In this document: positions 41,956 to 49,510 of the stretch, piece after piece
Position numbering within the stretch: position 1 is the stretch's first letter
How the letters are laid out: the number at the start of each line of letters is the position of its first letter
NCBI RefSeq assembly: GCF_013624435.2
Contig: NZ_CP061768.1
Coordinates: forward strand, 310,001 to 374,000
DNA from: Nocardioides campestrisoli
GTDB taxonomy: Bacteria; Actinomycetota; Actinomycetes; Propionibacteriales; Nocardioidaceae
DNA length: 64,000 nucleotides
Reading direction: 5' to 3'
The notes under the pieces: generated by a model
What the model saw: only the letters and a program-made list of their open reading frames with translations
Database searches by the model: none
What the model was told of the DNA's origin: nothing
Program-made: the position numbers and the translations under genes

Positions 41956-44351
41956 GCACCACGGTCGACCTCTGGGGGGTGCCGCACGTCCGCGCCCGCG
42001 ACGTGCTCGGGCTCGCGCACGAGCAGGGCCGGGTCACGGTCGAGCTGCGCGGCGACCAGCTGGAACGGCAGCGGCGCTACGCCGAGGGACGGATCGCCGC
42101 GCTCGACGGTCCGTCCGGCGTGGAGTGGGACACCTTCGCCCGCCGGCTCGGGATCGCCGAGGTCGCCCGCCGCGGGTTCGAGCGGCTCGACCCGGAGACC
42201 GCCGCCTTCGTCACGGCGTACGTCGACGGGGTCCGGGCCGCGGGCCTCGACGGCTGGCGGCCGTGGACCCCGCTCGGGGTCTTCCTGGTCGAGCACGTGC
42301 ACTTCGCCAACTACCCGCACGCCCTGTGGCGTCACCACGTGCGGCGTCACCTGGGGGAGGAGGCGGTGGGACTGCTGCGCCGCGAGGGGCGGCCGCACGG
42401 CAGCAACGCCTTCGTGGTCGGCGGGGGCCGGACCGCCTCCGGCCTGCCCCTGGTCGGCGGCGACCCGCACCGGATCCTGGAGTCGCCGAACGTCTACCTG
42501 CAGGTGCGGCTGACCTGCGACGAGCTCGACGTCGTCGGGCTGACCTTCCCCGGCGTGCCCGGCGTGCAGCACTTCGGGCACGCGGGCGACGTCGCCTGGG
42601 CGGTGACCAACGCGATGGCCGACCACCAGGAGCTCACGCCGGTGACGGAGGCGGACGTGCTCTCCCGGCGTACCGAGGTCGTGGAGGTCGCGAGTGCGGA
42701 GCCGGTGACCGTCGAGGTGGCGACGACCCGGTACGGCCCGGTGGTGGTGACCGGCGCGGACGGCGACGCCTGGGCGCTGCGGACGCCGTCGACGACCGAC
42801 GGCGACGTGGGCTTCGGCGCGCTGCTGCCGCTGCTGCGGGCCCGCTCGGTCGCCGACGTCGACGCGGCGCTGGACGCCTGGGTCGAGCCGGTCAACAACT
42901 GGGTCGTCGCCGACACGGCGGGGCGGCTCCTGCACCGGGTCGCCGGCCAGGTGCCGGGCGCCGACGCCCTCCCGCGGGTCGAGGGCGGCCCCGATGACGT
43001 CCTGGTCACCGCCAACGACCGCCGCGACGACTCGTTCGCGGTGCTCGGGAACGACTTCGCGCCGCCGTTCCGCCGGGACCGGATCGGCGAGCTGCTGGGC
43101 CAGGACCCCGGCGACGGATGGGACGCGGCCACGGCGGCGGCGGTGCTCACCGACGACCTGCAGGTGGCCGGCCGCTCGCTGCTGCAGGCGCTGCCGTCAG
43201 GGAGCTGGGTCACCGACCGGCTGCGGACGTGGGACGGGCGGATGGCCGCCGACAGCGAGGAGGCGGCCCTCTTCGCCGCGGTGCGCGCCCGGCTGGTCGG
43301 GCTGGTCTGCGAGGCTCCCGCGCTGGAGCCGCTGCGGGGCTCCTGCCCGTACGGCGCCCTGCACGCGCCCTGGTTCGACCTGCCCGGCCGGGTCGCCACC
43401 GCGCTGCCGCACCTGCTGGAGCAGTCCGACGACGTACGCCGGGTGCTCGGCGTGGACCTTGCCGCGCTGCTGGCCCAGGTGGTGGCCGACGTGGCGGCGG
43501 ACCCGCCGACCGGCGTCTGGGGGGAGCGGCACCGGCTCGTGCACGACGGGACGCCGCTGGGCGGGGACAGCGACTGCGTCGCGGCCACGGGGTGGCTCCC
43601 CGGGTCCGACCTGGTGGTCCGCGGCCCGGTCGCGCGCTACGTCTGGGACCTGGCCGACCGGGGACGGAGCCGGTGGGCGGTCCCGGAGGGGAGCCAGGTC
43701 GAGGCCTGGGCCACCGGCGCGCTGGTGCCGGTGGAGCAGTTCGCGCTGCGCCCGGTCGATCCGCCGCGCGACGCTGCGCTGATCCACTCCTGGGTCGACC
43801 AGCCGCGCGCGGAGTTCTGGGGGATGCGGGGCAAGCCGCTCGCGGAGGTCGAGGCGATCTACGCCTGGATCGTCGAGCAGGAGCACCTGACCGCCCAGCT
43901 GGTGCTCGACGACGGCGCGCCGGTGGGTCTGGTGCAGAGCTACGACCCGTTCGTCGACGAGATCGGCGAGCACTACGACCGGCGGCCGGGCGACGTGGGG
44001 CTGCACCTGTTCCTGGCCGACGTGCCGGCTCGCGCGGGCCACACCACGGCGCTGATGGCCTACCTGACCGCTCGCGCCTTCGCCGACCCGCGGGTCGAAC
44101 GCCTGGTGATGGAGCCCGACGTCCGCAACGAGAAGTCGGTGGGACTGCTGCGTCGGCTCGGCGCGACCTTCGGACCGGTGACCGAGCTCCCGGGCAAGAC
44201 CGCCCAGCTCGCGTTCCTGGTGCGTCAGCCGCGCGCGGCGTCCTCGTTCCGGCCGACCCGCACCAGCGCGGCGGCGACGGTGACCAGCGCCGCAACCACC
44301 GCGACGACGGTGGTGGTCAGGGACTCCGGCGCCTCCGAGGACCGGCCGTAG
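41952..44351 (+). CDS. desG-desH-like fusion: Penicillin-acylase-type Ntn hydrolase fused to a DesC-like acyltransferase
   Basis: One chain of 799 residues. Residues 1 to about 590 are a penicillin-acylase fold: VPHVRARDVLGLAHEQGR, autocleavage Gly150-Ser151 with Ser151 as new N-terminal nucleophile (HGSNAFVVGGGRTASG), GGDPHRILESPNVYLQVRL, Asn315/Asn316 (EPVNNWVVAD) and VTANDRRDD. No signal peptide is visible, so it should be cytoplasmic. Residues ~595-760 are a GNAT resembling DesC (PGDVGLHLFLADVPARAGHTTALM, VMEPDVRNEKSVGLLRRLGATF). The ATG overlaps the desD stop. The last ~40 residues lie antisense to the TspO-like gene. A role in acylating or deacylating desferrioxamine is inferred. Confidence 0.88.
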   Translation: MSTTVDLWGVPHVRARDVLGLAHEQGRVTVELRGDQLERQRRYAEGRIAALDGPSGVEWDTFARRLGIAEVARRGFERLDPETAAFVTAYVDGVRAAGLDGWRPWTPLGVFLVEHVHFANYPHALWRHHVRRHLGEEAVGLLRREGRPHGSNAFVVGGGRTASGLPLVGGDPHRILESPNVYLQVRLTCDELDVVGLTFPGVPGVQHFGHAGDVAWAVTNAMADHQELTPVTEADVLSRRTEVVEVASAEPVTVEVATTRYGPVVVTGADGDAWALRTPSTTDGDVGFGALLPLLRARSVADVDAALDAWVEPVNNWVVADTAGRLLHRVAGQVPGADALPRVEGGPDDVLVTANDRRDDSFAVLGNDFAPPFRRDRIGELLGQDPGDGWDAATAAAVLTDDLQVAGRSLLQALPSGSWVTDRLRTWDGRMAADSEEAALFAAVRARLVGLVCEAPALEPLRGSCPYGALHAPWFDLPGRVATALPHLLEQSDDVRRVLGVDLAALLAQVVADVAADPPTGVWGERHRLVHDGTPLGGDSDCVAATGWLPGSDLVVRGPVARYVWDLADRGRSRWAVPEGSQVEAWATGALVPVEQFALRPVDPPRDAALIHSWVDQPRAEFWGMRGKPLAEVEAIYAWIVEQEHLTAQLVLDDGAPVGLVQSYDPFVDEIGEHYDRRPGDVGLHLFLADVPARAGHTTALMAYLTARAFADPRVERLVMEPDVRNEKSVGLLRRLGATFGPVTELPGKTAQLAFLVRQPRAASSFRPTRTSAAATVTSAATTATTVVVRDSGASEDRP

Positions 44352-45079
44352 GCGATCCAGCCGAGCCCCCACGCCATCGCGGCCGCGATGCCGAGGACCA
44401 GCACCGTGCGACCGCCGAGCCGCCAGGCGTAGAAGACGGCCAGGGCCGCCACGACGGTGAGCACCACCGCGGCCAGCACGTCCGCGGTGGGGGAGGTGGG
44501 GGTGTAGCCGCTGTCGGCCAGGGCGGCGGCGATGTTGGCGCAGGTGGCGACCGAGACCCAGCCGAGGTAGAGCCCGAAGGTGCCCTCGACCACGATCCGG
44601 TCGACGGTTCCCGGCCCGCCCGAGGCGTCCGAGGAGACGAGGACCAGTCGCTGGGCCAGCAGGCCGAGCACCAGCGCGAGCGCCAGGATCACCGCCACGC
44701 TGGCCCAGACCGAGCCGGTCTGGGTGACCAGCAGCCAGGCGGCGTTGAGCAGCATCGAGAGCGCGGCCAGCCAACCGGTGGCACGCAGCCGCGGGTCGGT
44801 GGCACGGCCGGGCAGCCACTGCCAGATCGTGTAGGCGAAGAGGCCGACGTAGATCACCGACCAGATGGAGAACGCCGGGCCGGCCGGCGCCAGCAGGGTG
44901 GCCTGGTCCGACAGCGCGCCTCCGGCGCTCTCGGCGACCGGCGTCCCGATCACGCCGGTGCCCACGAGGGTGCCCAGCACGCAGAGCACCTCGCTGATCG
45001 TGACCGTGACCTGGCGGGCGCGGTCGGTGCCGGTCGCGGTGACGGGACGGCCGACCTGCCGGGTGCGGGTGCTCTCCAT
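44225..45079 (-). CDS. TspO/MBR-like membrane protein
   Basis: Tryptophan-rich sensory-type protein, 284 residues from ATG 45079 (an in-frame ATG at 45112 would give 295). Many hydrophobic helices; TspO-like segments include LLAPAGPAFSIWSVIYVGLFAYTIWQWLP and GTFGLYLGWVSVATCANIAAAL. The length exceeds the usual five-helix TspO, so it belongs to the longer actinobacterial form. It may bind porphyrins or other hydrophobic ligands. Its 3' end overlaps the acylase fusion on the other strand by 127 nt. Confidence 0.75.
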   Translation of the reverse strand: MESTRTRQVGRPVTATGTDRARQVTVTISEVLCVLGTLVGTGVIGTPVAESAGGALSDQATLLAPAGPAFSIWSVIYVGLFAYTIWQWLPGRATDPRLRATGWLAALSMLLNAAWLLVTQTGSVWASVAVILALALVLGLLAQRLVLVSSDASGGPGTVDRIVVEGTFGLYLGWVSVATCANIAAALADSGYTPTSPTADVLAAVVLTVVAALAVFYAWRLGGRTVLVLGIAAAMAWGLGWIAYGRSSEAPESLTTTVVAVVAALVTVAAALVRVGRNEDAARG

Positions 45080-45120
45080 GACCGCGCCGTGCCCGATCGT
45101 CGCGGCCCGCATGCGGGCGT

Positions 45121-46275
45121 TCAGCCCAGGGCGATGGTCGCGGCCCGGACGAACTCGGGATCGTCGAGCCGGTCGCCGTACGCCTCGCGGAGCTGCCCGA
45201 CCCGGTAGCGCACGGTCTGCGGGTGCACCACCAGCGCCTCCGCGACCGCCTCGCGCCGACCCTGGTGCAGCAGCCAGGTGCGCAGCGTGTCGGTGAGCTT
45301 GTCCCGGGCGGCCGGTCCCAGGTCGGCCAGGGGTGCCAGCACCTGCTCCCGCAGGTCGGCCAGCGCCTCGGGGTCGGCGTGCACCACCAGCTCGGCCAGG
45401 TGCTGCTCGGTGTCGGTGACCGCGATGTCGAGGTCGACCGCGCGACGTGCACGCTGCCAGGACGCGCGTGCCTGCTGCCAGGGCCGGGCCGGGCCGACGA
45501 CCGCGGGCACCCCGGAGAGCGCGCGCAGCAGGACCGCCCGGGTGGCGTCCGGCACCAGCAGCACCACGTGCTCCTCGGCGGTGGGGTCGGCGACGGCCAC
45601 CGTCTCCGGCGCCACGGAGCCGAGCGCCGAGCGCACGTGCGCCTCGGCGAGCACGACGGCGGTCAGGCTCTCCGGCGGCTCCCACTCGGCCCGGGCGGCG
45701 GCGCGCAGCAGCAGGTCCGAGGCGTCGCCGCGGAGCAGGGCGTTGCCGAGCGCCTCGCGCAGCTGGGCGCGCATCCGGCCGGTGGTCGCCGACTCGTCGC
45801 TGTGCCCGGCGACGCTGGAGGCGGAGAGCTGGTCGATGTAGGCGAAGACCAGGCCGGCGAACTTGGCCAGCGTCTCGGCATCCACGCCGTCGGCGAGCAG
45901 GCCCGCGGACATCTCGCTCCAGGAGACCCGGGCGCCCACCCGGTACGCCGCCAGCAGCGACTCCATGCTCCGGCCGGAACGCGCCTCGCCGCGCCCCAGC
46001 TGGTAGGCGGTCTCCATCGACGGCGCCGTGGGACGCGCGCCCCCCGAGCGCCGGGCCGCGAGCTGGATGAAGCCGCCGAGCGCGAGCTGCACCGCGTTGC
46101 GGATGGTCTCGCCCATCGCCCCCGAGAGCGCGTTGGCGTACGTCGGGACCTCGGCGATGATGGCGCTGACGGCCGCGTCGGCGACCAGCGGGAGCCGGTT
46201 CCGCATGATCTCCACGTCCTGGGCCGAGAGGTCCAGGCCGTGGTGCGTGGTCCAATCGGAGGAGTGAGCGGGCAC
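45121..46275 (-). CDS. PucR-family transcriptional regulator
   Basis: CdaR/PucR-type regulator, 384 residues. The N-terminal half is a helical ligand-sensing region; a GGDEF-like middle region follows; the C-terminal PucR helix-turn-helix (about 325-384) reads LTDTLRTWLLHQGRREAVAEALVVHPQTVRYRVGQLREAYG. The GTG at 46275 is preceded by GGGGGG at about 5 nt, a better start than the ATG at 46335, which lies in the AT-rich promoter. It is divergent from the reductase-desaturase pair and is their likely regulator. Confidence 0.88.
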   Translation of the reverse strand: MPAHSSDWTTHHGLDLSAQDVEIMRNRLPLVADAAVSAIIAEVPTYANALSGAMGETIRNAVQLALGGFIQLAARRSGGARPTAPSMETAYQLGRGEARSGRSMESLLAAYRVGARVSWSEMSAGLLADGVDAETLAKFAGLVFAYIDQLSASSVAGHSDESATTGRMRAQLREALGNALLRGDASDLLLRAAARAEWEPPESLTAVVLAEAHVRSALGSVAPETVAVADPTAEEHVVLLVPDATRAVLLRALSGVPAVVGPARPWQQARASWQRARRAVDLDIAVTDTEQHLAELVVHADPEALADLREQVLAPLADLGPAARDKLTDTLRTWLLHQGRREAVAEALVVHPQTVRYRVGQLREAYGDRLDDPEFVRAATIALG

Positions 46276-46290
46276 AGGTCCCCCCGTTCT

Positions 46291-46323
46291 GTCACTTTTT
46301 TGTCCTTTGCGAACAATTGTGAC
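46291..46323. promoter_or_regulatory. Inverted repeat in the PucR/reductase divergent region
   Basis: GTCAC (46291-46295) and GTGAC (46319-46323) flank an AT-rich stretch that ends in the perfect 8-bp palindrome ACAATTGT (46313-46320). It lies between two divergent genes, one of them a regulator, so it is a candidate PucR-type operator. Promoter elements on either strand could not be fixed. Confidence 0.4.
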
Positions 46324-46382
46324 GTAGAAGTTCACGTCTCTCGGTCAGGAATCTACCCCCAGTGACCAGTCATGATGGACTC

Positions 46383-47546
46383 ATGGCCATGCTCCTGACT
46401 GAGACCGACGGCGCGGACCCGCGCCGCGGACGTCACCGCGACCGCGCTCCGCTCCGGCTGCGCGACCGGGTCGTCCGCCTCGTCGAGGCCGCCACCACGC
46501 CGTTGATGCCGGCCGACTACCTCGACCTCTTCGCCCCGCTCCGCTCCGGCGCCGACCTGCGCGGCCGGATCGTCTCGGTGCAGCCCGAGACCGCGGACGC
46601 CGCGACCATCGTCATCCAGCCGGGTGCCGACTGGGCCGGGCACGTCCCGGGCCAGTACACCCGGATCGGGATCGACGTCGACGGCGTCCGGCACTGGCGG
46701 GCGTACTCGCTGACCCACGGCCCCCGCGCCGACGGCAACATCTCGGTGACCGTCAAGGCCGTTCCCGACGGCCTGGTCAGCACCCACCTGGTCCGCGAGG
46801 CGAAGCCCGGCACCCTGGTCCACCTCGAGCAGGCGGCCGGCGAGTTCGTGCTGCCCCCCGACGGCGGCAAGTTCCTCATGGTCACCGCCGGCTCCGGGGT
46901 CACCCCCGTGGTCGGGATGCTGCGCAACCTCTTCCCGGTCGCCGACTCCGGCGTGGTCCGGCTCGAGCGCAGCGCGGGCTTCGACATCACCGTGGTCCAC
47001 GTGGCGCCCAGCGAGCCCGACTCGATCTTCCTCCGCGACCTGCAGGCGCTCGACCGGGCCGGGCTGATCCGGCTGGTCCCGCGCTACGACGACGTGCACG
47101 GCGTCCTCGACGTCGACGCGCTCGACGAGCTGGTGCCCGACCTGGACGCCCGCACGACCCTGGCGTGCGGCCCCGCCGGCCTGCTCGACGCGCTCGAGGC
47201 CCACCACGGCGCCCGCGGCCTGGAGCTGCTCGTCGAGCAGTTCCGCGTCGCCCGGGTCGAGGCCGGTGAGGGCGGCACCGTCACCTTCACCAAGAACGGC
47301 GTCGAGCTCGAGGCCGACGGCGCCACCCCGATCCTGGACGCCGCCGAGGAGGTGGGCGTCCTGATGCCCAGCGGCTGCCGGATGGGCATCTGCATGGGCT
47401 GCGTGCTGCCGATGACCGAGGGCTCCGTCCGGGACCTGCGCGACGGCCGCGTCATCACCGCCATCCCGGGGGAGACCGACCCCGGCGGCATCAAGATCCA
47501 GACCTGCATCAGCGCCGCCGCCGGCGCCTGCCAGATCACCCACTGA
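46383..47546 (+). CDS. Ferredoxin reductase with C-terminal 2Fe-2S domain
   Basis: Electron-transfer flavoprotein, 387 residues from ATG 46383 (GTG 46362 is an alternative leaderless start, 394 residues). FNR-type FAD domain with HWRAYSLTHGP, NAD(P) domain with MVTAGSGVTPVVGMLRNLF and ACGPAGLLDALEAHHG, then a plant-type ferredoxin with cluster Cys in PSGCRMGICMGCVLP and IQTCIS. It matches the reductase partner of membrane acyl-CoA desaturases (Rv3230c-like), and the desaturase gene follows 39 nt later. Confidence 0.9.
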   Translation: MAMLLTETDGADPRRGRHRDRAPLRLRDRVVRLVEAATTPLMPADYLDLFAPLRSGADLRGRIVSVQPETADAATIVIQPGADWAGHVPGQYTRIGIDVDGVRHWRAYSLTHGPRADGNISVTVKAVPDGLVSTHLVREAKPGTLVHLEQAAGEFVLPPDGGKFLMVTAGSGVTPVVGMLRNLFPVADSGVVRLERSAGFDITVVHVAPSEPDSIFLRDLQALDRAGLIRLVPRYDDVHGVLDVDALDELVPDLDARTTLACGPAGLLDALEAHHGARGLELLVEQFRVARVEAGEGGTVTFTKNGVELEADGATPILDAAEEVGVLMPSGCRMGICMGCVLPMTEGSVRDLRDGRVITAIPGETDPGGIKIQTCISAAAGACQITH

Positions 47547-47585
47547 CCCGCCCGACGCACTCGACCGCTGACTGAAGGAGTCGAC

Positions 47586-48839
47586 ATGACCACGATCACG
47601 AAGAAGGCCGACAACCCGATCGCCCACCTCACCCCCGAGGACGTCGAGGACATCGGGCGTGAGCTCGACCGGATCCGGCAGAGCGTGATCGACGCTCGCG
47701 GCGGCAGCGACGCGGCGTACATCCGCGGCATGGTGAAGACCCAGCGCTACCTCGAGCTCGGCAGCCGCGCCGTACTCCTGTTCTCCGCCCTGCCGCCCGC
47801 CTGGGTGGTCGGCACCGCCGGCCTGAGCGTGGCCAAGATCCTGGAGAACATGGAGATCGGCCACAACGTCATGCACGGCCAGTGGGACTGGATGCGTGAC
47901 CCGAAGATCCACTCCAGCACCTGGGAGTGGGACAACGCCTCGACCGCCGAGGGCTGGAAGCACAGCCACAACGAGGTGCACCACACCTACACGAACATCG
48001 TCGGCAAGGACAACGACCTCGGCTACGGCATCATGCGCGTCGACGAGGACCAGCGCTGGCACCCGATGCACCTCGGCCAGCCGCTGTGGAACTTCATCAA
48101 CGCCTGCTTCTTCGAGTACGGGATCGCCGCCTACGACCTCGAGCTCGGCAAGAACCTCTCCATCCCGAAGGAGAAGCGCAGCCCCGAGTTCAAGCGGCGT
48201 GCGGCCAACACCGTGAAGAAGATCCGCAAGCAGATGACCAAGGACTACGTCGTCCACCCGGCGCTGTCGATCCCGACCGGCTCGTTCCTGCCCACGCTGG
48301 CGGCCAACTTCACCGCCAACCTGGTCCGCAACCTGTGGTCGCACTCGGTGATCATGTGCGGCCACTTCCCCGAGGGTGTCGAGACCTTCGAGAAGGCCTC
48401 CATCCCGGAGAAGGAGACCCGGGGCGAGTGGTACCTGCGCCAGATGCTGGGCTCGGCCAACATCTCCGGCTCCGAGGCGATGCACATCATGACCGGCAAC
48501 CTCTCCCACCAGATCGAGCACCACCTGTTCCCCGACCTGCCCAGCAACCGCTACAAGGAGGTCGCCCCGCAGGTGAAGGCGCTCTTCGACAAGTACGGCC
48601 TGACCTACCTGGAGCGCCCGCTGCCGCAGCAGGTCTACAGCGCCTGGCACAAGGTCGTCCGGCTGAGCCTGCCCAACGGCTGGCTGGCCACCACCACGCC
48701 GAAGAACGCGCCGAAGCAGCTGGTCCGTCTGTTCAAGATGGCCACCGCCGACCGCAAGACCCGGCGCGCGCTGCAGGCCCGCCTGACGCAGGAGGCGCGT
48801 CGCGCCGAGGCGGCCAAGGACGCCCGGCTCGCCGCGTGA
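47586..48839 (+). CDS. desA3-like: Membrane fatty acid desaturase
   Basis: Acyl-CoA/fatty-acid desaturase, 417 residues, inserting a double bond using electrons from the upstream reductase. The three histidine boxes are clear: GHNVMHG, HSHNEVHHTYTN and HQIEHHLFPDLPSNRY. Hydrophobic segments lie at about 60-85 and 220-245. The C-terminus is a basic, Ala-rich tail. A good ribosome-binding site (GAAGGAG) precedes the ATG. It is co-transcribed with the reductase and probably under the divergent PucR protein. Confidence 0.93.
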   Translation: MTTITKKADNPIAHLTPEDVEDIGRELDRIRQSVIDARGGSDAAYIRGMVKTQRYLELGSRAVLLFSALPPAWVVGTAGLSVAKILENMEIGHNVMHGQWDWMRDPKIHSSTWEWDNASTAEGWKHSHNEVHHTYTNIVGKDNDLGYGIMRVDEDQRWHPMHLGQPLWNFINACFFEYGIAAYDLELGKNLSIPKEKRSPEFKRRAANTVKKIRKQMTKDYVVHPALSIPTGSFLPTLAANFTANLVRNLWSHSVIMCGHFPEGVETFEKASIPEKETRGEWYLRQMLGSANISGSEAMHIMTGNLSHQIEHHLFPDLPSNRYKEVAPQVKALFDKYGLTYLERPLPQQVYSAWHKVVRLSLPNGWLATTTPKNAPKQLVRLFKMATADRKTRRALQARLTQEARRAEAAKDARLAA

Positions 48840-48887
48840 GCGGGAAGTTCCGCTCGCGCGGGTCGTCGCCCGGCTAGGGTGCTGGGC

Positions 48888-49508
48888 GTGGGCAGTGAGG
48901 GGACCGACTCCGAGCAGGGCGCGTCGACGCGCGGCGAGGACTACGCGGCGCGTCTGGTGAAGAAGCAGAACGCCCGTTGGAAGCAGGTGCTGGACGTCCA
49001 GCGCCCGTACCGGTGGAACCTCTCCCGGCTCGGCCTGGGACGCACCCTCGACGTGGGTTGCGGCATCGGCCGCAACCTGGCCAACCTCTCGCCCGAGAGC
49101 GTCGGCGTCGACCACAACGCGGCGTCGGTGCAGATCGCGCGTGAGCGTGGCCTGCGGGCGATGACCACCGAGGAGTTCCGGGCAAGCGAGCTCGGGCGGC
49201 CCGGCGCCTTCGACTCGTTGCTGGCTTCGCACCTGCTCGAGCACGTCTCCGAGGCAGTCGCCGACGAGATCCTCGCTGAGTACCTCCCGGCCGTGCGCTC
49301 CGGCGGCCAGGTGGTGCTCATCTGTCCCCAGGAGCGCGGGTACGCCTCCGACCCGACGCACATCCGCTGGTGCGACCTGTCGACGCTCCGCGCCCACCTC
49401 GAGCGCCACGGCCTCGTCGTCGAGCGCACCCAGTCCTTCCCGTTCCCGCGTTTCCTGGGCAAGGCCTTCATCTACAACGAGTTCTACGCCGTGGGCAGGG
49501 TTCGTTAA
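48888..49508 (+). CDS. Class I SAM-dependent methyltransferase
   Basis: Methyltransferase of 206 residues with motif I TLDVGCGIGRNLANLS, VGVDHNAASVQIARERGL, FDSLLASHLLEHV and GGQVVLICPQERGYASDPTHIRW. TAGGGT (48875-48880) lies 7 nt before the GTG at 48888, so the transcript is leaderless; an in-frame GTG at 48879 sits inside the -10. It is followed 2 nt later by the propeller-like membrane protein. The substrate is unknown. Confidence 0.88.
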   Translation: MGSEGTDSEQGASTRGEDYAARLVKKQNARWKQVLDVQRPYRWNLSRLGLGRTLDVGCGIGRNLANLSPESVGVDHNAASVQIARERGLRAMTTEEFRASELGRPGAFDSLLASHLLEHVSEAVADEILAEYLPAVRSGGQVVLICPQERGYASDPTHIRWCDLSTLRAHLERHGLVVERTQSFPFPRFLGKAFIYNEFYAVGRVR

Positions 49509-49510
49509 GG

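Noticed and set aside
41952..44351. Penicillin acylase as a beta-lactam resistance gene
   Set aside because: The family also covers amide hydrolases such as lactone acylases; the operon context and absence of a signal peptide point to siderophore metabolism.
46353..49409. 1018-codon minus-strand frame
   Set aside because: It is antisense to the reductase, desaturase and methyltransferase; composition is His/Asp/Gly/Val-rich low-complexity typical of GC-rich shadow frames and it matches no family.
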